From: Pollutimonas sp963712655
Lineage (GTDB): Bacteria > Pseudomonadota > Gammaproteobacteria > Burkholderiales > Burkholderiaceae_B
DNA: 64,000 nt
Assembly: GCA_963712655.1 (NCBI GenBank)
Contig: CAVQIT010000009.1
Span: forward strand, 744,001 to 808,000
Direction: 5' to 3'
Below the pieces are notes generated by a model. That model made no database searches. It worked only from the letters and a program-made list of their open reading frames with translations, and was not told the DNA's origin. Made by a program: the position numbers and the translations under genes. Below are positions 6,875-14,060 of the stretch, piece after piece (position 1 is the first letter of the stretch; each line of letters opens with the position of its first letter).

Positions 6875-8890
6875 TTACAACTTCCGTGTCAATGTTTCCG
6901 CCTCGTAAATCGCATCATTGATCCGTCTGGGCGCCACAGCATCACCAATCAGATGCACCTCCAGCAAGGGATAGCGCTCGCGCAGCGTATGGTAAAGCGA
7001 GTCCTCGGCGCGAGCGCCATTGATCAACACAAGGGCATCCAGGCGATCCAACGTCGTGATCGCCTTCGTATAAATGTCTTCATACCTAATGCTGTGGTCG
7101 TCTACGCTGCTGAGCTCGACATCGGAGATGAACTCGACCCCCATCCGGCGCAGCAAGCCATATGCTTTTCCCCAGTCCCGGCTTGCCGAAAGGTTGGCCA
7201 AAGGCTGGCCAAGCTGGGTCAAGAATGATACTTCCCACCCCTGTTGTACTAGATACTCGGCGGTCAGCGCGGCATGCCGAGCGCCCATCGTATCGACAAG
7301 GGCTGCACGCCGGCCTGCGCCGGTCTTCAAAGGCTCGGCATCGTTCAATACGTCTTCATAGCTATACACCCACGATGCCTGCGTACCGCTCAACGGTTCG
7401 CCTCCCCATTTGGCGGGTTTCAGCGGCGACCAGCCATGCCGCAATGGCGTCGAGCCTGTTGCCACCACAACACAGTCATAACCGGCCTCGGCAAGGAGTT
7501 CGGGGGTTGCTTCGCTTTGTAGATAGATTTCCGTCGATGTGTCGCGCAGCTGCGAAATCAGCCATGTCACGATATCGGTGTATTCGCGCCCGCTGCGCGC
7601 TTTTCCCATTCCGTTTACTTGCCCGCCCAGTTGCGACGTACGCTCGATGAGCGTCACCTGATGGCCGCGCTGGGAAGCGGTAAGGGCCGCGCGTAGACCC
7701 GCCGGACCTGCGCCAACCACCGCTATGTTCTTTTTGGCCTGCGCTGGCGAGACGTGATCTTCAGACAGTTCCCGCTCGCGGCCCACGGAAGGATTGTGCA
7801 CGCATGCCAGGGGCGCGTGCGCAAAAATAGATTCCATGCACCAGTTGGCGCCGACACATGGCCGGATGGTTTCCGGGTTCCCGTTTTGTGTTTTGCGCAC
7901 CCAGAATGCATCGGCAATCAACGCCCGTGTCATGCCGATAAAATCGCAATCTCCAGACCGGAGTATGCCTTCGGCCTCGTCCGGCGTCGTAATACGCCCC
8001 ACGCCGACGACCGGAACCGCAACGCGCGACTTCACTACCCGCGTTGCAGGCATCTCGAAGCCATGTTCTTGCGGCGATGTCGGGTAAATCAGCATTCGAT
8101 TCAAATAGGTGCCATGGGCGCAGGAAATGTAGTCAAGCTTGCCGGTAGCTGTCAGCCGCTGCGCAATCTCGGCCCAGTCCTCAGGGGCCAGGCCTCCTTC
8201 CATGCCGTCATCGCTATTGATGCGGACGCCCACGATGGGCTCATCCCCTATCGCTTCCCGGGTGGCTTCTATGATGCGCGTAAGTATGCGCATGCGATTT
8301 TCCAGCGAGCCTCCGTATTCATCCTCACGATGGTTGGTGGCAGGCGAAAGGAATTGGTTCAGCAGATAGCCATGGTGCGCCGCCGCGATCTCGACGCCAT
8401 CCAGCTCGCCCTCGATGGCGTATTGAGCGGAGAGACGATAGCCATCTATGATTTCCTCGATGTCCTCTCGAGTCATGACTTTGGGCATTTCCCGGTAAAC
8501 CGAACAGGGAATGGAAGACGGCGCCAGCACCGGCATGCGGCTGGTAACGCTATTGGTCTGACGTCCCCTGTGCCATGGCTGTGCAAGAATGATCGTACCG
8601 TGTTCGTGTACCGCTGCCGCAATCTTGCGATACTCGGGAATAATGCGCGGATCGAATCCGAAAGGTTTTCCAGGGTATGGCTGTGTCGTTGGATGGACGG
8701 CTGTTGCTTCTATGGTGATTACGCCAACGCCTCCTTTGGCGCGCTCGGCGTAGTAATCGAGATGCTCCTGGGTAAATAAATGGTCTTTCACCAGGAGCGT
8801 CGCATGGGCAGTCATCCAAATGCGGTTTTTGGTGGTTTTCCTGCCCAACTGAGCGGGGCCCAGCAGCCTGGGATAGCGTGTGACGATCAT
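6875..8890 (-). CDS. OYE / 2,4-dienoyl-CoA-reductase-type flavoprotein oxidoreductase
   Basis: 671 residues in two parts, as in dienoyl-CoA reductase and trimethylamine dehydrogenase. Residues 1 to about 340 form an FMN-binding Old Yellow Enzyme barrel (ILAQPWHRGR, ENRMRILTRII). Then comes a cysteine cluster, RPCVGANWC followed by LACVHNP, and a C-terminal Rossmann domain (IAVVGAGPAGLRAALTASQRG). The cysteine spacing is C-x5-C-x11-C, so the second Cys of the usual CxxC is Ala. This is the CVGA variant seen in some members; a 4Fe-4S cluster is therefore not certain. The start lies one base after the stop of the upstream Bug gene, so it is co-transcribed. It probably reduces or demethylates a product of this locus; substrate unknown. 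Confidence 0.85.
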   Translation of the reverse strand: MIVTRYPRLLGPAQLGRKTTKNRIWMTAHATLLVKDHLFTQEHLDYYAERAKGGVGVITIEATAVHPTTQPYPGKPFGFDPRIIPEYRKIAAAVHEHGTIILAQPWHRGRQTNSVTSRMPVLAPSSIPCSVYREMPKVMTREDIEEIIDGYRLSAQYAIEGELDGVEIAAAHHGYLLNQFLSPATNHREDEYGGSLENRMRILTRIIEATREAIGDEPIVGVRINSDDGMEGGLAPEDWAEIAQRLTATGKLDYISCAHGTYLNRMLIYPTSPQEHGFEMPATRVVKSRVAVPVVGVGRITTPDEAEGILRSGDCDFIGMTRALIADAFWVRKTQNGNPETIRPCVGANWCMESIFAHAPLACVHNPSVGRERELSEDHVSPAQAKKNIAVVGAGPAGLRAALTASQRGHQVTLIERTSQLGGQVNGMGKARSGREYTDIVTWLISQLRDTSTEIYLQSEATPELLAEAGYDCVVVATGSTPLRHGWSPLKPAKWGGEPLSGTQASWVYSYEDVLNDAEPLKTGAGRRAALVDTMGARHAALTAEYLVQQGWEVSFLTQLGQPLANLSASRDWGKAYGLLRRMGVEFISDVELSSVDDHSIRYEDIYTKAITTLDRLDALVLINGARAEDSLYHTLRERYPLLEVHLIGDAVAPRRINDAIYEAETLTRKL

Positions 8891-8891
8891 G

Positions 8892-9884
8892 TCAGTTGCG
8901 TTGAACGTTAAGTTCTTTCAGCACAGGCGCCAGGCGGTCGCTCTCGGCCTTCAGTGACGCCGCCGCTGCTTCCGGCGTGCCGGCCACGACCAGCAGCCCC
9001 TGCTCATCGGCCTTCTTGAGAACATTCGGCGAATTGATGGTTGCCACCGCCGCTTGATTCAGCTTTGCAATGACATCTTTCGGCGTTTTGGACGGAGCGA
9101 CAATGATCTGCATGGTGGACGTCTCGAAGCCCGGATAGCCCGATTCGGCGATGGTGGGGATGTCGGGCAAGGAATTCAAGCGCTTCGGTGTAGAGATTGC
9201 CAGCGCCTTGGTTCGCCCGCCGCTGGTCAGCGCCTGGACGTTGCTTGCCGCCGCATACATGGCATCAATCTGGCCGCCCAGCAGATCCTGAACGGCGGGC
9301 GAGTCGCCGCGATAGGGAATATGCCGCACGTTGATGCCCGCCGCCCGATTGAACAGTTCCCCCGTGAGGTGGCTGGGTGTGCCCAGGCCGGGCGATCCAA
9401 AGGTAAGCTGGCCATCCATCCGCTTGGCAAGCTTCACGTATTCCTGCAATGTGTTTACCTTGTGACTGGCCTGGACTGTCACGACGAAGGGCTGGCTGGC
9501 GACGTGGATGACAGGGGTCAACTGCTCTTGAGGCTTGTACGAAAGCTTGGGATCCACAAGCGGAAGGATGACCAGCGAACCGGTAAGGCAATAGCAAAGA
9601 TTGTAGCCATCCGGAGCGGCGCGCGCGACGAAGTCCGTGGCAATGGCCCCCGAAGCTCCGGCTTTGTTCTCCACGATGACGGGTTGCCCAAGACGCTCCG
9701 CCATACCCTGCGCTACAACCCGGGCCATGGCATCCGAGGATCCTCCGGGGGGAAACGGAACAATCAGCGTGATGGGTTTTTCAGGGAAGGCAGCCAGGGC
9801 AGGGCTGGCGATGCCAATTGCCAGGATTGGGCCGATCAGGGCTTTGGCGAGTATGGATACCGCTGTTTTAGTTGTCATCTTCAT
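8892..9884 (-). CDS. Bug/TctC-family periplasmic solute-binding protein
   Basis: 330 residues with a signal peptide (hydrophobic core ILAKALIGPILAIGIASPALA, cleavage near ALAAFP). It then has the family's PITLIVPFPPGGSSDAMARV block and VIVENKAGASGAIATDFVA, which line the carboxylate-binding cleft. Bug proteins bind di- and tricarboxylates or related acids in the periplasm. No TctA/TctB membrane partners are encoded nearby, as is usual for the many orphan Bug genes of Alcaligenaceae. It sits between the flavoprotein and OYE genes and probably captures the acid this locus degrades. Confidence 0.93.
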   Translation of the reverse strand: MKMTTKTAVSILAKALIGPILAIGIASPALAAFPEKPITLIVPFPPGGSSDAMARVVAQGMAERLGQPVIVENKAGASGAIATDFVARAAPDGYNLCYCLTGSLVILPLVDPKLSYKPQEQLTPVIHVASQPFVVTVQASHKVNTLQEYVKLAKRMDGQLTFGSPGLGTPSHLTGELFNRAAGINVRHIPYRGDSPAVQDLLGGQIDAMYAAASNVQALTSGGRTKALAISTPKRLNSLPDIPTIAESGYPGFETSTMQIIVAPSKTPKDVIAKLNQAAVATINSPNVLKKADEQGLLVVAGTPEAAAASLKAESDRLAPVLKELNVQRN

Positions 9885-9913
9885 GTAGTCTCTCCTTATT
9901 TGATTTTGTGGGT

Positions 9914-11389
9914 TTATGCCGCTGTAGCGGCTGATTTCAATGTGGTTGCATCCTCGCCGGCGATACGGCCGAACACCAGGCCCTTGAGCACCGAGGTCGC
10001 GCCGGTGTATGTGCCGTAGTAAAGGCCCTGCACTTCGCCCACGGCGTACAGTCCGGGGATGGCATGCCCTTCCTTGTTGATGACCCTGGCCTTGGTGTCG
10101 GTTTTGAGGCCGCCGAAGGTAAAGACGATGGACGAAATGATGGGATACGCTTCAAACGGACCTGTATCGACCGGACGGGCCCAGTTGGATTTGCGTGGAT
10201 GAATGTCGGAGGTCGCGAGCTTGTCGAGCTTGGTCGAATCGAAGTTGCCTTCGGCCGGACACGCGGCGTTGTAGTGTTCGACGGATTGCTCCAGGATATC
10301 TTCCGGAATGTTCAGCTTGCGCGCCAGTTCCCGAATGGTCGCCGCTACTATGGGCGGCTGTTCAGTGCGAATGGCGACCGCGCGATGAGGCACATCCTTG
10401 GCTTTTGCGTCCAGGATGACGTAGGCCAGCCCTGCCGGTTGCGCAAAAATATTGCGTGTCACGGACTCGTAGGTTTCGTCGGTAGGCCCGGGGCCTTCAT
10501 CGACAAACCGGTGTCCGTCTTTATTGACCAGGATGCCGTAGGGGTAGATATACATCGAAGGGCCGGCGCGATTGGAGCGTGGGTCCATGGGCGAGGCGTG
10601 ATAGCTGCCGAAGTCGCCGCAGGGCGCTGCGCCGATGTCCAGCGCCATTTGAATGCCATCGCCCTTGTCATAACTGCCGCCGCGCGACATCGGGCGCAGG
10701 TAGAGCGAGCGCGGTCCGAGGTAGCGCGTCAGCATTTCCGCATTGCCTTGAAATCCGCCGCTGGCAAGGATGACCGAATTGGCTCGCATGCTGATGGGCT
10801 GGTTTCCGTTCACGACACCGCGCAACCCTTCGATGTTTCCCGTATCCGACATGCACAGCGATGTCGCCGAAGTGTTGTAGTAAATGGTGCCGCCGTTATC
10901 CAGGAATGCCTTCGAGAGCGATTCGAGCAGGGCCAGGCCTCCGCCGTTAGGGCTGATCCTGGGCTGTACCGATGTAGGGAAGGGCACGTCCAGCGTCACG
11001 AATTGAACGCCATGCCCGCGCAACCAATCCAGTGTGCCGGGGGCTTTTTCGGACAGGACGCCGATAACATTGGGATCGACAAAACTGAGGGTCTTTGCCG
11101 CGGCGCTCCAGTCCTCGGGGTCGCGGGTCAACTCCGCGATGATGGTGGGGTCCATGTAACCCCCGCCGTTTTCCGCAAAATGCTCTTCGAAATCGTCGGA
11201 AACCTGTTCGGGCGATTTCATGCGGAACCACGCTCCGGTGTAGCGGGTGTTGCCGCCCGATTCTTCAGGCGTGGCCCGTTCCCAAATGGCGACGCGCGCG
11301 CCGGCTTCTTGCGCGGCCACCGCCGCGGACAGCCCGGCTCCGCCGGCGCCCACAATGATTACGTCGTATTGTTCTGCATACCTTTCCAT
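9914..11389 (-). CDS. FAD-dependent oxidoreductase, fumarate-reductase/TcuA-like
   Basis: 491 residues. The N-terminal dinucleotide motif is VIIVGAGGAGLSAAVAAQEAG, followed by SGGNTRYTGAW (flavoprotein FAD_binding_2 type). The C-terminal FAD motif is GLYAVGEVQGLYYGTYTGATS. The overall pattern fits soluble fumarate reductase, ketosteroid dehydrogenase and tricarballylate dehydrogenase relatives; the closest sense is TcuA-like, which oxidises tricarballylate to cis-aconitate. It has no signal peptide, so it is cytoplasmic. It lies in the GntR-linked operon 29 bp before the Bug gene and faces a divergent aconitase gene, which supports a polycarboxylate substrate. The exact substrate is inference. 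Confidence 0.85.
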   Translation of the reverse strand: MERYAEQYDVIIVGAGGAGLSAAVAAQEAGARVAIWERATPEESGGNTRYTGAWFRMKSPEQVSDDFEEHFAENGGGYMDPTIIAELTRDPEDWSAAAKTLSFVDPNVIGVLSEKAPGTLDWLRGHGVQFVTLDVPFPTSVQPRISPNGGGLALLESLSKAFLDNGGTIYYNTSATSLCMSDTGNIEGLRGVVNGNQPISMRANSVILASGGFQGNAEMLTRYLGPRSLYLRPMSRGGSYDKGDGIQMALDIGAAPCGDFGSYHASPMDPRSNRAGPSMYIYPYGILVNKDGHRFVDEGPGPTDETYESVTRNIFAQPAGLAYVILDAKAKDVPHRAVAIRTEQPPIVAATIRELARKLNIPEDILEQSVEHYNAACPAEGNFDSTKLDKLATSDIHPRKSNWARPVDTGPFEAYPIISSIVFTFGGLKTDTKARVINKEGHAIPGLYAVGEVQGLYYGTYTGATSVLKGLVFGRIAGEDATTLKSAATAA

Positions 11390-11435
11390 GTCTACTCCAC
11401 AAATAAAAGAATAAAAGCCTTAGCGTCGACAGGCC

Positions 11436-12203
11436 CTAGTCCATCCAGATTCCGCCGTTCACGTCCAGGATTTCCCCTGTAATGAAACCGGCTTGCTCGC
11501 CGGCGAGAAACGCGACGGCATCGGCCACATCATTCGGTTCGCCCATCCGTCCGACAGGAATGAGATTGCGCAGCGTCTCCGGAAGATTGCGTGTCATGGC
11601 GGTCGCAATCGGTCCGGGCGCTATGGCGTTCACCGTAATACCGCGATGGGCGTTTTCTTTGGCAAGAAAGCAAGTCAGTGCGTGAATTCCCGCCTTGGCC
11701 GCGCCATACGCGACATTCCCGGCCTTTTTCTGTTCATCCGCCGAAATCCAGGGTCTTGGATTCCCGCCGTTTTTGCCCAGCACCGAGCTGATGTTCACAA
11801 TCCGCCCATAGCCCTGCTCCCGCATGGCAGGCAAAAGTGCTTTGCACATAAGAAAGACGCTGGTGAGATTGGTGGAAAGGACATGGTTCCAAAGCGCTTC
11901 CGTGACGTCATCCGACCCGCCATGCGAACTGATTCCCGCAATATTGACCAACACATCGATGCGGCCGAACTGATGCAGCGCCTTTTCCACCGCCTCGGAA
12001 ATAGACGCCGAATTCGTTACGTCGACGGTCAAGGCCAGCGCCTGCGCGCCTTGAGCGCGCGCCTGATCCGCTATCTCTTCCGGTGGACGTTGGTCGAAAA
12101 GGCATAATCTGGCCCCTTCCGCCGCCAGGCGCAATGCCGTCGCCTGCCCCAGTCCGCCCGCGGCTCCTGTTACTAACGCTACCCGGTTTTCAACGCGCTT
12201 CAT
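11436..12203 (-). CDS. Short-chain dehydrogenase/reductase (SDR)
   Basis: 255 residues, classical SDR. It has the TGAAGGLGQATALRLAAEGA cofactor motif, NIAGISS (NNAG variant), the catalytic Ser in IVNISSVLG, and a Tyr-Lys pair in AYGAAKAGIHAL. It ends with ITGEILDVNGGIWMD as in FabG-like members. The start overlaps the stop of the upstream lyase-like gene as ATGA (12200-12203), showing translational coupling. It probably oxidises or reduces a hydroxy/keto intermediate of the locus. Confidence 0.9.
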   Translation of the reverse strand: MKRVENRVALVTGAAGGLGQATALRLAAEGARLCLFDQRPPEEIADQARAQGAQALALTVDVTNSASISEAVEKALHQFGRIDVLVNIAGISSHGGSDDVTEALWNHVLSTNLTSVFLMCKALLPAMREQGYGRIVNISSVLGKNGGNPRPWISADEQKKAGNVAYGAAKAGIHALTCFLAKENAHRGITVNAIAPGPIATAMTRNLPETLRNLIPVGRMGEPNDVADAVAFLAGEQAGFITGEILDVNGGIWMD

Positions 12204-13123
12204 TGGCCGCCCTCGTTTTTCATGCTCTGGGCAGGCAGTCTCAATAGTTGAGCTTCCAGGTCGCGCATATGCTCGTAACCCATGAGCGTCATGATGTCTT
12301 CTATTCCTGCAAGCAGATCCGGCCTGTCGATGGGCTCTCCGGTGTCGATGACTTCCTTCATTAAGGAGAGCGTCTGCTGCATGGCGCGAATACTGGCCGC
12401 GGGCAGCATGCGTGGCAGGCTGATTCGCCGCACGCCCAATTGTTTAAGCCGGGGAATGGGAATCAGCGGGGTAGTGGGGCGGGACCGGATGCCGAATCCC
12501 ATGTTGACCGTGACGGGCTTTCCGCAAGCGTCGACAATCCGCGCAATGTCATCCTCTGTGCGTACCGCGTCGGGGAAAATCATGTCCGCGCCTGCCGCGG
12601 CGTAGGCCTTCACCCGGCGCATGGCGCCATCGATACCTTCCAGGGCCAGCGCGTCGGTACGCGCAATAATCACGAAGGCATCGTTTTTTCGCGCATGGCA
12701 CGCCGCTTCGATCTTTTTGACCATCTCATCCTGCGAGATCACTTCTTTGCCTGGCATATGGCCGCATCGTTTGGGACTTACCTGGTCTTCCATGTTGATG
12801 CCCGCCACTCCGGCTTCTTCGAAGACCTCGACCGTATAGTGCACATTCATCGGGTTTCCGTAGCCGTTATCGGCGTCCGCCGTCAGCGGAATGTCGACAG
12901 TGCGCGCCAGATGGCGGCAGTGATTGACGTTTTCCGTCAGGCCCATTACGCCCGCGTCGGGTACGCCCAATAACGCATTGGAGATCGCGGCGCCGCTTGT
13001 GCAGGCTGTCTTGAACCCCGCCGCTTGCACCAGGCGGATGGAATAGCCGTCATAGACGCCGGGTGAAACGATGAATTCGCCGGATGCTAGAAGATCACGA
13101 AATTTTTGAGCTTGGTTTCTCAT
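12200..13123 (-). CDS. Isocitrate lyase / PEP mutase superfamily C-C lyase
   Basis: 307 residues from the ATG at 13123; the frame is open to 13204 but that would overlap the GntR gene, and MRNQAQKFRDLL is a typical start for the family. Key motifs are SPGVYDGYSIRLVQAAGF, TADADNGYGN (metal-binding Asp residues) and SPKRCGHMPGKE, where the KRCGH catalytic loop marks lyases such as methylisocitrate lyase and 2,3-dimethylmalate lyase rather than PEP mutases. Then come EDQ and ARTDA. It would split a 2-hydroxy acid into pyruvate or glyoxylate plus a carboxylic acid. Partnered with an aconitase across the regulator. Substrate not determinable. Confidence 0.87.
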   Translation of the reverse strand: MRNQAQKFRDLLASGEFIVSPGVYDGYSIRLVQAAGFKTACTSGAAISNALLGVPDAGVMGLTENVNHCRHLARTVDIPLTADADNGYGNPMNVHYTVEVFEEAGVAGINMEDQVSPKRCGHMPGKEVISQDEMVKKIEAACHARKNDAFVIIARTDALALEGIDGAMRRVKAYAAAGADMIFPDAVRTEDDIARIVDACGKPVTVNMGFGIRSRPTTPLIPIPRLKQLGVRRISLPRMLPAASIRAMQQTLSLMKEVIDTGEPIDRPDLLAGIEDIMTLMGYEHMRDLEAQLLRLPAQSMKNEGGQ

Positions 13124-13160
13124 GACAGCCCTGAGTTGGTTTGTTGGTAAAAGTGAGGCT

Positions 13161-13871
13161 TCACGCCGATATTCCCGGCACAAAGCCGACAGATTCAGTT
13201 CCAAATAAGTGAGAGCTGGCGCGCCCGATATGCGAACGCATCAGGGATTCCGCCAATAAGGGGTCTCGCGATTTGAGCGCTCGCAGGATTTGCCAATGTT
13301 CCTGGTACGCCTGGCTTTTTCTTTCGCGTACCGCGCCGGATCGCTTGCGATAAATACGCAGCAAATGGTAGGCATCGCCGCATAGCGCGTCGACAATGCG
13401 CTGATTGCCGCAGGCACGGACAATGCGCTCATGGAAGTCGAATACGCGCACGTCTTTATCCGTATTGGCCGACGCGGCTGAAAGGCGGCGGTCCGTCTCG
13501 AGTTCTTCTCCGATAAGATCGATTTCTTCGTCGCTGATGCGGGTGGCCGCCAGATTGCATGCCATGCCTTCAAGGGCCATGCGTACTTGAAAGAGCTCGT
13601 TCATGAATTCCGGCGTCAGCGACAGCACCCGCGAACGCTGGTAGGGTTCCCGCGTGATCAGGTTCAAGCCTTGCAAGCGCCGCACTGCTTCGCGCACCGG
13701 GCCTCGGCTGACTTGATATTCCTCGGCCAGCAATGCTTCATTCACCACCGCGCCCGCCACCAGGCGGCCGTCGTGCACTCGGGCGAGGAGATCGCGGAAG
13801 ACGAACTCCGAAAGTGTTTCATCCGCGTTCTTTTTGATGTCTGGTTTCATGGGATCGCTCACAGTTTGCAT
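13161..13871 (-). CDS. GntR-family regulator, FCD (FadR/VanR) type
   Basis: N-terminal winged helix (FVFRDLLARVHDGRLVAGAVV, then YQVSRGPVREAVRRLQGLNLI) followed by an all-helical FCD ligand domain (FDFHERIVRACGNQRI, HxxR/H metal-type positions). The longest frame starts with GTG at 13910, but that codon lies inside a GTGTCAACAC box that looks like its operator. I therefore prefer ATG at 13871 (236 aa); ATG at 13850 is also possible. It stands at the head of the leftward operon and is divergent to the aconitase gene, so it probably represses both. FCD regulators usually respond to small organic acids. Confidence 0.88.
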   Translation of the reverse strand: MQTVSDPMKPDIKKNADETLSEFVFRDLLARVHDGRLVAGAVVNEALLAEEYQVSRGPVREAVRRLQGLNLITREPYQRSRVLSLTPEFMNELFQVRMALEGMACNLAATRISDEEIDLIGEELETDRRLSAASANTDKDVRVFDFHERIVRACGNQRIVDALCGDAYHLLRIYRKRSGAVRERKSQAYQEHWQILRALKSRDPLLAESLMRSHIGRASSHLFGTESVGFVPGISA

Positions 13872-13900
13872 TTTTCTAGTTTCGGGCAATACCCGATAAT

Positions 13901-14043
13901 GTGTCAACACTTTTTTAATTGATGCTTAGGCAATTTATTTTTAAATTTCACGTATAGCTTGATTTTCAATGGAATATTTGATGAAATGATGATGTTGCCG
14001 ATGAGCAATATTTTCTAGCTTATCGATTAAATGTCAACACTTT
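13901..14043. promoter_or_regulatory. Divergent control region with two GntR-type operator repeats
   Basis: TGTCAACACTTT occurs twice, at 13902-13913 and 14032-14043, exactly 130 bp apart. The core GTGTCAACAC is near-palindromic and fits the loose FCD-GntR operator pattern (T-GT-N-AC-A). One copy abuts the regulator's start, the other ends 17 bp before the aconitase gene. The DNA between them is AT-rich compared with its surroundings. Their placement suggests coordinated repression of both divergent operons. Confidence 0.6.
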
Positions 14044-14060
14044 GAGGGTAAACAAGAAAA

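Noticed and set aside
7754..8779. Long open frame antisense to the OYE-like gene (341 codons)
   Set aside because: Shadow of a GC-rich gene; no motif or ribosome site, and the minus-strand gene is conserved.
10064..11482. 472-codon plus-strand frame opposite the TcuA-like gene
   Set aside because: Same shadow effect; no family similarity.
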